DNA of 64,000 nt, from positions 1 through 64,000 of the forward strand of contig CAJINV010000001.1 in NCBI GenBank assembly GCA_905178155.1. Reading direction: 5' to 3'. Origin of the DNA: Amoebophrya sp. A120 (Eukaryota; Sar; Dinophyceae; Syndiniales; Amoebophryaceae). The first letter of the stretch is position 1. Each line of letters starts with the position of its first letter. Below the pieces are notes generated by a model, which had not been told where the DNA came from, made no database searches, and worked only from the letters and a program-made list of their open reading frames with translations. The position numbers and the translations under genes were made by a program. Below, in pieces: positions 1-11,480 of the stretch.

Positions 1-847
1 TTGGAACTTTTGTGCTAGCGGGGGACACAAACCAGAGGGCTTTAGAGCTTTTGTATCCGCTAGCGCTAGCTAGCGGAGACAAATGCGTAGATTCTGGAAC
101 CTCTGTGCTGGCTACCTCTACTAGCGCTAGCGGACACGACAACGCACTCAGAAGCGAAGGGTGGGCGCGATTGTCGGGGAGGCGACAGTGGCAAGAGTTC
201 GGCGAGTAGAATCTTTTCGCCCAGTACATTCGCCTCTGCTTTGCTAGACTTGTTCGATTGCTATGCTTTTGTTTCGAGGCAATAAAAATGAAATATTGAA
301 ATTTTGCGGATTTTCGCTGCGCGAAAACCGGATGCGCCTGCCCTGGCGCGGCTCCTGCCTCGGCCGGGCCGTGCAGCCTCCTGCGTGCCCCCCTCCGAAC
401 TGAAGCCGGGCCCGGAATCTTCACGCAGCGCGATAGCTTTAGAGCAGCTAGCTGAGAAAAGCCTCAGGATCTCGAAACACTTGCGTCCGCTGCTCCCGGG
501 CTTTTTGTCCGCTAGCTTCGGGTCTTTGTTTTGTGTCCGTTAGAGGCTGCTGGGGCGAGGCTGGTCATTTCCGACTTTGGTGCGCTGTGGTGCAGCGTAT
601 GGCGCGACGGCTGAGATGTTCGCTCTTTTATTTGCATTGGTCCGCGGCTCGGCACGTGTACATGTGTATCTTTGTGCACGTGTCATCTAGTATCCAAACT
701 TCCAACCGAAGCGATAAAAAAAGTCATATATGCTACAAATAGTATTAGAATTAGTAGTTATAGGCTAGCTTGAGTGCTCGACCTATGGCCATCGTTAATG
801 TGGAGACGCGCCTCGTCATGTCAGCGACGTGAAGATCCTTTGGCGGG
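1..847. other. Intergenic, with GCTAGC-rich palindromes
   Basis: I recognise no gene here. The first 150 bases are full of overlapping GCTAGC hexamers. Positions 50-64 and 69-83 form a near-perfect 15-bp inverted repeat (arms TTTGTATCCGCTAGC and GCTAGCGGAGACAAA, one mismatch) around 4 bases. A second, looser hairpin lies at 9-31. Related GTCCGCTAGC words recur near 125-140 and 507-517. From about 300 to 540 the DNA is GC-rich without a convincing frame. Bases 640-760 are mixed and unremarkable. Confidence 0.6.
50..83. repeat. GCTAGC palindrome
   Basis: The left arm 50-64 and right arm 69-83 pair at 14 of 15 positions, with the 4-base loop itself part of the GCTAGC series. No gene borders it closely. 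It could be a DNA hairpin or the relic of an inverted-repeat element. Confidence 0.7.
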
Positions 848-1521
848 ATGGAGGTTCACGAACTTGAGGCGGATCTGCATTTGGTCCGGTTCGCTGCCAC
901 CGTCGCTCGCGCCCGAGCGAATACCAACAATTCCAACATCGTCCGAGAGCTCCTGCTATGCATTGGAAATATGTCGGATCTGGAAGAATGCGAGATTAGT
1001 CATGCTTGTCGCACATCAGTCTTAAATCTGTAATGCATGAGCAGGAAAAAAGGACAATGAAAGCTTCTATGTGTGTCATGTAAAAATGCAGTTTGCCATC
1101 ATGCGGAAAGCGAAACACATCATGCGTGGTTCCGTATTGCAGAGCTCCCACCATGCACAAACTGGCATCACAAGTTTCCAGACCCAGACGTATTTGCAAT
1201 CGACACCTGCAGGATGGAACAGGTTGTCTCAAGTCTCTCGAGAAATTGCTTCGCGCAGTGGATGATGGGACCTATAAAGCCGTGGTGCTCACGACAAAGA
1301 ATGAAACAGCGGTCCCGCAACAGCTCGTCAATGCGGCTCGTCCCGATCGCGAGCTCGAGCCAAACGCAAACAACTTAAAGCGCCCACTTCCTGCGCGATC
1401 GCCCCAAAGCCCCGTCGCGCTCCAGGCCGAGGACAATACGAGTTTCGACGCGAACAGCAAGCTTCGTGGCGATGCGTCCAAAGATGCCAGTGCCTACTCC
1501 GTGCAAAAGCTATCGCAATAG
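848..1521 (+). CDS. Small two-exon protein of unknown function
   Basis: I do not recognise this protein. Exon 1 is 848-956, starting at ATG in the context GCGGGATGG. Exon 2 is 1211-1521, ending in TAG. Joining them by removing 957-1210 gives an unbroken 139-residue frame running NIVRELLQDGTGCLKSLEKL across the junction, where the unspliced frames stop. The N-terminal half is Leu/Ala-rich and probably helical. The C-terminal half is rich in Asn, Pro, Ser and Ala and looks disordered. No signal peptide or membrane span is visible. The removed segment is an introner-like element, which is the main reason to believe the gene is expressed. It may be a fragment of a longer gene, since upstream exons cannot be excluded. 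Confidence 0.6.
957..1210. mobile_element. Introner-like element, CTGGGTCTGG family (degenerate)
   Basis: The element starts TATGCATTGG and ends GCAATCGACA. It is flanked by the 5-bp direct repeat CCTGC (952-956 and 1206-1210). The terminal inverted repeats are degenerate: GTCGGATCTGGAAGAATG on the left pairs with a right arm containing CCAGACCCAGAC. Removing 957-1210 (254 bp) restores the frame of the host gene. Its right end is ACA rather than the usual ATA. It is one of the more diverged family copies here. Confidence 0.8.
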
Positions 1522-4114
1522 AATGTATGCAGCAGTTCCAGTTGTCGTTGTGTAGGTCTACGAGCCTGGGTGCGGGCTTTCCGGGGGCCCGCTGGGCTCG
1601 TTGTCGCCAAGTTCGGGCTCGTTGCCGTCCTTGCAAAAGCCGTGGTCCCTTGGAGGGCCCGCGCTGGTGCGTCGGGCGGGCCGCGCTTTTCAGAGGGGGC
1701 TCTGTCTTCGAAGTTCGAAGGAAGCGACCGGGGCAAAGCATCGATTTTTTCGCACGCTTGACGGCGATCCATCGCCCGTGACTTCGACCGCGCCTGCCAG
1801 GCTTCGTTGTCGGCCCTGCTCCATGTCTTGCGTGCGCATTTCGGAACAGGGCGGAGGCGATTATTAAAGCCGGCGAGGGACGAAAAGGAACAGCGCGCGG
1901 GCCCGAAAGCGGTCGCCTTCACTTGCTTCTCCACCAACCATCCACATATGATTCCCCGCGCCCAGTATCGCCGGCCACTTTGGCCGCCCATAATGGGCAA
2001 ATCAGCAGGGGCGCCAGGCGGGCGAGGCAGCCGCACGAAATCTTTCGCCCCCCTCGCCATGCGCAGGGGCAACTCAGAAACGGCGCCGGGCCACGGCGGC
2101 CAAAGGTTGCTTGGTGCCGCGGCCCCCCTTCCTGCCGTGCGCAAACCAGAAAAGCGGGCCGCAGGCCAAAGGCAACCGCGGCCCCCTGGTGGGCCACGCC
2201 CGCCTCACTCTGTTTCCCCTCTCCCAGTCTGTCCTGCACATACCTCGGCCCGAGGCGAAGCGACGGATCCAGCGCGCGCCCGCCTATCTACCATGGTGCG
2301 AGCGTGGCTGGGTGGGCCCACGCCCGCACCCGACGGACGGAAGGGTCGCCAGGGCGGCTGGCTGGCTGAAGGCAGGGAGCGACCCAAGGCGGCCCCGCCT
2401 GCCAGGCCCACGCCGGCCAAAAAAGCCGCAGGCACGCAGGCCGGAGGCGGCGGACCAGGTAGGAGGGGCCGCGTGGGCCTGCAATGGTATGCACAGCCAA
2501 GGCAGATACGCCGCCAGAGGCGGCTAGGGCCCGGCCGTTTCCGCGTGTGTGGGTGCCAAATATTGGCGAGCGGGAAAGGGCGCGAGCCAGAAGTGGCCGC
2601 GCGGCCTGGGTGGCTAGTTTCGGTCCCTTTGCTAGGTGCAGACCAAAACGGTTGGGGCCATGGGCCAGAAGCGGGCAGTGCCCCGTTTCTGCCAGGCGGC
2701 TTCCCCTCTTGATCCGCGCCGCGCTTGGTTCTGTATCTCTCTTACTTCTTCGTTTTTGTTGTTATATATTACATTTCGAAGTGATATTTTTGCAACGTAT
2801 AACGAAGAGGACGTGGCAACCTCCCTAGCGCGGGTGCAGTGGCTTGATGTTATTGAGGTATCAGAGTTGTCATGGTCATTTGCTTATTATTTTTCTCTAT
2901 GTTTTTACCCAAAAGAAAGAAGGCGAAGGTCGCGCCACTCTGTCCGAACACACAAGCGAAAGCAAGCTCCTGCAGATCTTTAACACATTTATTCTGATCT
3001 TAGCTTCAGTGTCAAATAAGAAAGTGCGTGTTGATTTGAAACAGGGCATGTAACCCTCTGGAGTCCTGAGTAAACCAGGCTCTCTTTAAAAACGAGACCA
3101 CGTCCGGGTCCGCAATCAGACATGTGGACTGCCCCCGGTCATCAAGTTCAGAGGTTTTTTGCAATATAATCTGGGACACACAAGAGGGCATCTTTTCTAT
3201 CTTACGGCTAGATGCATACTTCGCTATGAAGCCCAGTCTCCGCAAAAAGTATCAATCAGTATGTACTCGCCCCGATACAGAAGGCTTGGTAGTATCTCTC
3301 TGATCTTGCTCGGCCAGTTACGTCGAGGACGGATAATCTCTTCTTTTTGACAGTGAAGCCTTTTTGGTCGATATGCTAACACAGCTCTGGTGCGCAGCCG
3401 GGCTCTGCGTCGTCGGTTATTCGATTCAAAATTGCAATCGCTAAGACAAGCCTGTCATGGCCATTTGTATCTTGCGCCGTGCCTGAAGCTCTTTCCTGAC
3501 CGTTTGCGCGCTGCTGCTCGGTAATCTTCAGTCGTTGCGCTCGGGCGACAGCCCTCCCGGGCTGCTGGCCCCGGTCCCGGCGAACTTGCTTTCCGTTTGC
3601 GAAATAAGGAAGCGAACGTGGATTACCTTCCAGGGATCTAGAAGGAGCAAAGGAACGCCCCTCAAAGTTGGGCACTTCCATCGGGAGAAGGATTGCCAAG
3701 CTGGGCCCGGGGTCGGCCGCGTGGCCGGCCAAAAGGTGCGCCGGAAAAGCAGCGCTCCGCCAGGGAAGGCGTAAAAATATCTGTATACTTTGTTTGCGTC
3801 CACGGGAGCACTGGTATCCGAAAAGCGAGAGTTTTTTGTGTCGCCAATCCCCCCGGCGCGCTTGCGAAAAAGCAGAAAACTCTCTCTGTGCCTCGTCCGT
3901 GGGTCCGCAGTGCCGGCGTCTTTTGCAAGATAGAAAAACATGAAAAGCAGTTTGGCGGCTTGTGCGGTGTTGGGTGGCCCTGGCGGCGCGGTGGCCTGGG
4001 GGAGTGGAGGGGAGCGCGGTGGCGGGCTTGGGGAGACGTAGGCCGATCACCCCCTTCAAGTTAGTGAAGATCACCCCCGTCACGATTCCAAGATAACGCC
4101 CCTCGAGGGTGTGC

Positions 4115-4131
4115 TAGGGCTTAGGGTTTAG
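4115..4131 (+). repeat. Short telomere-like scrap
   Basis: The 17 bases TAGGGCTTAGGGTTTAG contain about two imperfect units of TTTAGGG, the plant/dinoflagellate-type telomere repeat. It is very short and could be chance in a G-rich context. Confidence 0.35.
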
Positions 4132-5298
4132 AAGACGTTCCGGTCTGGTTCATCCTCTTGAGGCGGTTTCGTCTGGGCCGGCCGTCGCGACGGCTTGCTG
4201 GCCCAAGCGCCACCCTTTTGCCCTTTCCTGTTCCGGGACGGAGGGGGGCGGGTTTTGTTCCGGCACCCCGCCCCCCTCCCGCACCGCCGGGCCCCCCCCT
4301 ACCTTAGCCGCCCGCGTGCCTCGACCGCGCTCGGGGGGGTGTGAATTGGGCTGTTTTGGCCCGGGCGGGCGGGGCGCTAGGCGCTTGCGGGGTTCTTCGA
4401 ATGGCTGCCCGGCTGCAGCGGGCCTTCAGCCAAGGAGCCCATTGGAAGGCCTTCCAGCAAATACCAACGCCGCCCCGCCCATACTTTCTCCGGTCTGACC
4501 GCCGCCGGCCCGCCTGCCCCCCCTTGGCCCCCCCCCCCTAACCTGGTTGCCTTTCCCCGGCCTCCCTCGCGCGCACGCACGCTCCCTTGTTGCCCCCGCC
4601 TCGCCCCCTGGCCCACCGACCCCTCCTGCATCTTGAGGGGGGCGATCCCGCCCAGGCCCCCCCCGCGCCGGACTGACATTTGGGCTGGCAGCCCGGGCGG
4701 GCCGGCGGGCAGTCGGGGCCATTAAAAATGAATATAAAAAAGCACAGGGAAAAACGAGAAAAAAGAGCACGCGTCACTGGGCGCGGCGGTATGGCTTACC
4801 AAGGTTTTTGGGTCCGCGCACGGTTGCCACCGAATTCAGAAGGTCCGTCGGTCCGCCCGACGGGTGGCGCCCATGAGGGGCTCGGCGGGCTTTGCGCCCT
4901 CCGTTTAAGCCCCCGCCGGCTTGGTTCGTGGGCCGCGAAAAGCGAGCCGCCGCGGCCCAAACCGCGCGGGCGCGGCCGCGCGCGCTTAGTGCTGCGCAAA
5001 AGGAATCGCGTAGCGGTTGACCACCACTGTATTGCCCCCCGCCCCGGCCGGGCACGGGAGTCATAGCCGCTTTGCCTTCGTGGCACGCAGATAAGCCCAC
5101 AGATAGCGATAGCAATTTTGGCGAGAATATTGCCTGTGGCAGATATCGAAGCAACGCCCTGCTCTTGGAATTGCAGGCGGAGCAGTATCAGCAGGGAACA
5201 CATTCCCGCGAGCACGCATGGTTTTTACTCATTTGCCGGCTTTGCGCCCACTAAAAGTCTTGTCACTCTGTTGAGTCTATTGCACATAGAGCAGTCTG

Positions 5299-5462
5299 TG
5301 GCTAGCAAGGACAGCTGCATCACAAAGACGCCTGCTTGTCCTTGTCCTGTTTACAAACAGCACTTCAAATGATCCCAGAACACGAATGCAAATTTTTCTC
5401 ATGCGGAAGCGGACGATGTGCGTCGCAGACGGGTCCGTAGATGCCAATCTGGGTGACAGCTA
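5299..5462 (+). mobile_element. Relic similar to the 27994-28304 introner element
   Basis: The text around 5299-5400 (AAGGACAGCTGCATCACAAA, then GTTTACA and CCCAGAACACGA) matches 28116-28206 in the same order. A second match, GATGCCAATCTGGGTGACAG at about 5438-5462, parallels GATGCAAATCAGCATGACAG near 28243-28266. The copy is diverged, lies outside any recognised gene, and has no clear termini or target duplication. It appears to be a decayed intergenic copy, or the remains of an intron in a dead gene. Confidence 0.6.
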
Positions 5463-7973
5463 TGTTGTGGGGGTGTCGGTATTTTCACTGAGAATAAATC
5501 GCAGTGAAGGAGTAGGGTAGCCTCGGGCCTTGGCGTGTCGCGCTTCTCGCACTCGGAATACTCTTGATTTCCTTGTGGGCTACTCGCCGACGACTGTATG
5601 CGCTGACTTTCTTTGATGAGCGGCCTGGAGCCGAGAGGCTACAACTGGCGGTCTTTGGTAGGTCACAGGAGCAGGGTTTGCGTTCAATAGAACGTTCCAA
5701 ATCACGGGTAGGCATGATCATCATGGCCACCGGTAGGAAGAATCGTGGTTGGGCGACCGCCCGCACGCGCGCGCCTGCTCGCTTCGTCTGCCCACTGGTT
5801 AGTCGACGTGGCCGCGCACCAGATGAGCGCGATGGAATACTCAATCACCCGCCCTTAGACATCAAGAAGCTCCAGGACGTCGTCGCAGCTCCTTCCTTGT
5901 GTTGCTACTCAAACCTCGAACCCGGACCAAATTGCCACCGTGTCTGTCGGCCCCGGCCGGCGCCCAGGTCGGTTCGTTGGTGTCCGCATTTCTCTGTAGT
6001 TCCTCCGGAAATGGAATGGGGCCGCGAAAGTCCTAGCTTCGCCGGGCCGACGTATATACTTGCTGTCTTCTGTGCCCATTGCCATTGGCTTTTGGTGCGG
6101 AAAGTAAAAGGCCCGGCCTTCGATGCGTTTATGGAAACAAAGGCGAAACAAAGGCCGCCTGCTTGCGCTTGGTTTTCCGGGGGGCCGCAGGTTGTGCCCC
6201 CCTGCTTTCCTGCCTGCGGCTTCCGGTGGTGTTTGTGTACCGCCACCAGAGCTCCAGCTCTCTCATGAATGTGGCGCAAGCAGGAAGGGCGGGCAGAGGC
6301 GTCTTACTTAGGACCTGGCATTTCTATGGCGCCGGTGCTGACGCAAGGGAGGGCTGGCAGAGGCGACTCGTTCTGGGCCGTGTGCTCCTGTGGAGGTTGG
6401 CCGAAGCACCATGGGGGCGGTTGGCCCGTAGTAGTGTCTCGCCCTGTAGTCAGGGAGGGCGGAGCGACCGACTGAGGGTTTCGGCCCGCCTTCCCGCTGG
6501 CAAACCGACCCGCGGGCCTGTTGGTTCACCAGGAACAGGGCGGGCGGTCCTTCAGATCTCGGTGGCGGCCGAGCGGTTGGGGCGCTGCCTGGCCACCAGC
6601 TACAACTGACAAACGGGAACATAGATGCACGTTAAGCAGCCACTCGCCCGTCTGAAGAAGAAGCAGAAGTGCGCACGCAATTGTTTTGCTGGGGGGCCTG
6701 TGTCGGCTAGGACGACGCGCAACCCATCGCTCGGGGCCGCGCGGCACGGGCGCCGGCCTATCCGTGGTGTAAGTAGGCCCTTCGCACATAGTTGCGCAGT
6801 GGGTTTCCGTTTCGCCAGGAAGGCGCGGCGCACCCTCCCGGAAAAATGAGTGAAAGCGTTTTGTGGGCTGTTTGTCCATCTGATAGGCCAAATCCACCGA
6901 GCGCGGACGAGCTATCAAACTATGTAAATGCGCTATTAAGCTGCCACCGCGAACTGAGGCGACGCATATGCAGGCACCAAGAAGAAGCTTTGCGGTGTAT
7001 ACTCTGGCATCTTTCCCCACTACATAAAAACACCAGAAAAGATTCGACGGCGGGCGTCTTTTTGTTTGAATGTTGTACCAGCGCAGGGATCGGGCCATGG
7101 ACTCCCTAGGCGAGTCGCTTTGATCGCCATTTGGCCAAAGTGAATGAAAAACCTGGGAAGGGAAGCAGAATGATAGTGAAAAGTGGCACCATGATGAGGG
7201 GCCGGGAAAAAAGACCGAGCCCGCACACCATTGGCTTCGTTTTGGATTGGATGGGTGGCCCGCGCGCTCTTGGGCCTCGCAAAAGTCGCCGCGCGCCAAA
7301 GTTAGTGGGGCGACCACTTCCGGCGTGGGCCGGCTGGCTGAATGCCAAGGCAGGGCCGCACGCTTTCCCCAAGAGAGCAAATAAAACAAAGAAAAGCGTG
7401 GCCCGCCAAAAAGCGAAAGCGCGTCGGTCCGCATGTTGGGGGCCGCATTTCGGGCGCCCATGGGGCCGGTCTCGGGGCCTGCCCTCCCAGGCGGGGCCAT
7501 GGCCTGTGGGAAATTTGTCGCGCCCCGAGCCCGAAATGGCTGGCGCCAGCTTTGGGCCGCTATTTTTTTATCGGCCGCCGTGCCGTCGTTCATCGGATCC
7601 CCCAGGGGTGGCGGCATGTTCGTTGTCCGTAAGTGTGCCTAGTGCTGTTTTTTGGCTCAGACAAAAAACCGCTATTGCCTCACCACGCACCCTTGCTGGG
7701 GCGGCTGCTATTGGTTTGAGGTCAGAAGTGTGGGGCCTGTCCTAGGTCGGGGGTGGCCCCTATGCTATATATTTCTTTTTCTTATAAATTCAAATACATA
7801 TACTTCATCAGCGCGCCTCCATAGTTTCTCTTTCTTTAAGAAGCGCACAGGCAATTCTTCTTCTTCCGGATGTGCTTAGTGCCAATTTTCCGGCAAAAAC
7901 AAAATCGCAATCGGCGCACGACTCTCCTTTGTTTTTATTTTCACTGCTCCTGCTCGTCCTAGTTGTGATTGCA

Positions 7974-9223
7974 ATGTCTGCCCGTCGCTTGCTTCGGTGT
8001 TGTAGCTGTGTTCTAGACGAGAACGGGTGTAATTGTTGTGAAAAAGACCTGATGTCGATGGAGCGCCGATTGATGAGCAGTACCTGCTGCATCAACAGCC
8101 AGAAAAGTACTTCTTCTTTCCTCCATAAGGCAACTTCATAGTGGACCAAGCTATCCTCCATGAACAGCGGAGACAAGAACGGAAGTTAGAAGCACAACTG
8201 CAGCAGGATGCCCTGGCGTTGTCGGACGGGGGAAACCATGGAAGCAACGAAAACACCATTGGGCAGCAAAGGAAGAAGAAGCAAAAGGGGCTCGTCGACG
8301 TTGCGTCAACCCTATTTGGGGAAAGTGAACAAGGCGCGGAGGCAGATGGATTTTTGGAAGAGAAACGAATGAGAAAAGGAAAAGAAAAAGCTCCTTTCAA
8401 ACAAGAAGACAAAGCGACAACACAAGGAGCCTCCGTCTTTCCCGAGCCCGCCTCTTCCTCTGGATCAAGTTCGTCATCGTCCTCCGCAACTACTCAAGCA
8501 GGAGGCAGCCGAGGGACAACGATAGGGGTCGCAGGGGTACCCGCAGCGGCGATGAAAAAGGAAAGTGTGCAGTTGTTGCTGCAGCAAGACAACTACGAGA
8601 ATTCCGAAGATGAAGACATCAATTCGGAACAAGAAAGTGATGACGGAGCTGAGGGACTGTTAGAAGAAGTTCGCAATCCGGCGAATCACAGAAAGTCGAG
8701 GAGCCCCACAAAAAGGAAAATGGCGGCTGCGAACAAAGACAAATCAAAAATCGCGCACACGAGGAAGGACCCGTACGCAAGTCCGACGAAGAACAACATG
8801 GATCCGATTTTTTCTGGGCGCCTCAGCGGAAAAAAAGCGAACAGTCATCTTCTAAAAAAATCAGACCACGAGCGGAGAATATACTGCGAGAACTGTCTTG
8901 TTGTGAAAGGCAGGACGGAAAGAAAAAGATGTAAAGGAATCCTGCAAATAGATCCGGCAACTACGATGGATTTTCTCTTCGCCAAGAAAATAAGGAATGA
9001 CAGTGTAAAAAAACAGCAGTCGAAGCAGATTCAGTTCGAAGAAAAGTATGGAAGGTTGTGCCGGTACTGTTCCATCATTCTGGACTACACGCAGTACTCT
9101 ATGTCGCAGCGCTTTAACGTATCCGTAACGGAGAACCTGAATGTCAATCACCTCATATCACAGCTGCCCCTGGTGCTCTTGTGTAATGAACGTGCAAAGG
9201 GCAGTTTTTGTATATGCATATGA
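7974..9223 (+). CDS. Cys-rich N terminus plus zinc-ribbon-like C terminus, unknown
   Basis: The start is ATG at 7974. The first 51 codons are Cys-rich (LRCCSCVLDE, then NGCNCCEK). The frame then breaks at 8127. It resumes in another frame at 8162 and stays open to TGA at 9221-9223. The two parts join in frame (FLH to EQRRQERKLE) if the 35 bases 8127-8161 are removed. That segment is bounded by an 8-bp direct repeat TCCTCCAT (8119-8126, 8154-8161). The joined protein is 404 aa. The middle is long, acidic, Ser/Glu/Lys-rich and probably disordered. Near residues 290-355 there are two CxxC pairs (YCENCLVV and LCRYCSII) separated by a basic stretch, as in a zinc ribbon. A nuclear or nucleic-acid role is possible but unproven. 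Alternatives are a different upstream exon or an assembly frameshift. Confidence 0.55.
8119..8161. repeat. 8-bp direct repeat around 35-nt frame-breaking segment
   Basis: TCCTCCAT occurs at 8119-8126 and 8154-8161. Deleting one copy plus the spacer (35 nt) fuses two open frames that are otherwise out of register. This could be a tiny intron, a recent small insertion that broke the gene, or a coincidence at an unrelated splice site. Confidence 0.5.
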
Positions 9224-10608
9224 GTATCTTAATCTTTTTCGCCACTTCCCCCCATAAAAAGTTGTTCTTGTATTTTCTCCTGCTTGCACTTGTGCGGAAG
9301 CGGATTTTTCCCCGTCCGCCCAGCAGCAGCTGCGAGCTTCGGCTTGTGATACCTTTGCAGATCCATAGAAGTACAAAACGGATTGTCATTTACGAAAAAT
9401 GAAAACCTGTTTCGATAGAGGCGATTGATATCTAGGCACGCGTTTTGATTTTGATAAAAATCGCAAGTCCTGATGGATGTGGAGCTAAAGATTAGCCCGA
9501 TGCAGTACCCAGTGATGGCGTCGGAGACAGTTGGATGCGCCTTCACTTCAAAGGGGGGACTCAGGGAAAGTATCTGCGTCTTGGACGGGGGACCGAAGGA
9601 TATGCAGGCCGAGCAACCGGCGCTTCTGCTCTCCGGGGAGTCCCATATGCTGGCCCCGTACTTTTTTTTTGTTGTTGTACAGGAATCTTGCTGTACTACC
9701 TTGCTCTACGTAGGGCTATTTTTCCTGAAAGTCTATGTCTGTTTAGCGATCAATTTGATTGGTAACCGCATGAAGTGCCTGTGAAAAGATTCAGACTTCT
9801 CCCGATTCCCGTGCAAATCCATTCGCGGAGCGTAGAAAGTTCATCCTCCTAGGTGGAGGTGTAAAGGAAATTCAGCAATAAAAAGTTTTTTATGAATAAA
9901 AAGATGCAGAATAAAGTTGAGATTCTGTCGCTCATTTGGAAAGGCAAAGGCCTCACAGGTACATCTCCGCGAGCCGCACTGAGAAATCGAAGGTCTATTT
10001 TCTAGCCGATTATCCTGGGCATGAGGGTTCTGTTGCTATATAATCGTGCCATCTTCGGTTACTGACCAAAGAAAGAATGCAGGAGACATGCTGTCTGAGC
10101 TGATTTTTTGACTTTGAGAACCCCGGCTTTTGCAGAAAAAGATCCCGAGAACTTGGTACTGGTTGTTTTTGCAGAAGAAGTAGCTCACCGATTTTGATCT
10201 TGTCTGTATGACAGTACGCGTGGTTGTTGGTCGCCTGAAACTGTTGCACAGGATAATTATGGGCCTGATCGAGCTGCTGCTGCCGGCTCTTGGTCATCCA
10301 AGCGTGTTTTGGTATATCTAGTCTAAGTGATGACGAGGTGTTGCATTGCTGGCCACGGGGGTGAGCCCACTCAGTACACAGAGATAGAAGATCAAAAACT
10401 CGCGTCAGGAGCATCGAATGAAATTGTAATGCATAAGGTGTGCGAGTGCACCAGCAACCATTCCCAGCCCCGCAAGGGCACTTGTCTTGCGAGGTTGGCA
10501 AGTGAGGCGTATTGTCCGCCTTTTTAGGGGTAGAAATAGAGCTGCTAGAGTAGCATGACGAAAGATGCACTCTTCCCCCAAACAGAAACAGTGCGACCGA
10601 AATTTGTC
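9224..10608. other. Intergenic, no gene recognised
   Basis: Several open frames of 60-190 codons exist on both strands, for example 10010-10570 on the minus strand. None has convincing composition, motifs or splice context. A small hairpin (CGCAAG and CTTGCG) lies near 10475-10495. The DNA is otherwise unremarkable. Confidence 0.5.
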
Positions 10609-11480
10609 ATGCGCCACTTAAAAACTGGGCTTCCAGTTCCAACAGCCGGCGCTTTTCTGCATTACGAGGCTGATGTTGATGGCTTCGGTCCTCGTGACTT
10701 CACGACAAACCATCTCTCTGCGGAAATGTAGTGGAGGTTTGTTCGGCTTCGGTCGGTTTAGCATTACAAGTTATTATCTTCATGTCAGTTTGAGATTTCA
10801 AATTCGATCCTGGAACCCCCTTACCTACATTGCTTCTTCCATGGGAAGATGTTCCTACTCGTAACTTAAACTTTTCAATATAGATTCATCTCAATCAAAA
10901 AACAAAAAAATTTAAGATAACGCGCGACTTTCGCTTTGAGGATGACTTGCAGGTTGTGTCCGAGGAGGATTTGCAAAGTCTGAAGACAGCTGGGGAAAAT
11001 TGCTGGAAGGACGGGAAACTCCTGGTCGATTATTCGCCATCCTGGGTAAAACCAAACTCAGCGCATTTTACGCTGCCACCGGCGCTCACCGCTGCACAGA
11101 TTGGCGGAACGAAAACAAGCGGACCGATCTGCAAGCCGACCGGCGTCTGGCGATGTGCGGAGGATTTTCCAAGGCCACGAGGGCACTTTTCAGCGGACGC
11201 AGCTGGCGAGGACGAGTGGGCGGAAACACTGGTCGACCAAGAGGCGTACGGATTAGCCGTCCTGCGCACGTGGATCGACACAAAGTGCCACCTGTTTGAC
11301 TTCGTGCAGACCATCGTGGATCTGGGTGGAGTAGACGGCTTTCGCGACAGCATAAAAGCATCGACATGCTTCGGCGAAATGAAGCAGCTCGTCCAGGACA
11401 AGTACAAGCATAAGAAGGCTCAATTAGCAGCGCCGCGGTGGGCTGCGTCGGAGCACTTTTTTTCGGGACAGTTTTTTTAG
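10609..11480 (+). CDS. Two-exon protein of unknown function
   Basis: I do not recognise the family. ATG at 10609 opens MRHLKTGLPVPTAGAF and HYEADVDGFGPRDF. A downstream frame from about 10926 reads RFEDDLQVVSEEDLQSL and continues with protein-like composition, including ALTAAQIGGTKTSG, RTWIDTKCHLFDFVQTI and GEMKQLVQDKYKHKK. Removing 10701-10930 joins them in frame at a 5-bp direct repeat GACTT. A weaker GT-AG alternative (GAT|GTTGAT to TTTAAG) also keeps frame. The stop at 11478-11480 may be real. Alternatively, the last codons may be intronic with a donor near 11438 (CG|GTGGGC), which would lead into the next gene at 12846. No signal peptide or membrane span is seen. The protein is acidic with conserved-looking Trp and Cys residues. 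Confidence 0.5.

Larger units (their letters stand above)
1522..7973. other. Gene-poor stretch with GC-rich islands
   Basis: Very GC-rich blocks at about 1550-2720, 3540-5060 and 5750-7750 alternate with AT-richer spacers (about 2720-3540 and 5070-5560). The GC blocks are packed with short GGGCC/GGCCC-type palindromes and G or C runs. They give long open frames on both strands at once, as expected of GC-rich non-coding DNA. None of these translations resembles a protein family I know. A TTTAGGG-like scrap lies at 4115-4131, and a relic of an introner-like element lies at about 5299-5462. Nothing else is recognised. Confidence 0.6.

Noticed and set aside
1807-7617. Long frames in GC islands (for example 1807-2712 + and 6526-7617 -)
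   Set aside because: They are open on both strands at once because the DNA is GC-rich. The translations are Pro/Arg/Gly/Ala mixtures without motifs or splice structure.
7637-7662. Text GCTGTTTTTTGGCTCAGAC resembling a dinoflagellate spliced-leader relic
   Set aside because: The match to the leader is partial and interrupted, with no nearby gene or retrocopy. It is probably chance.
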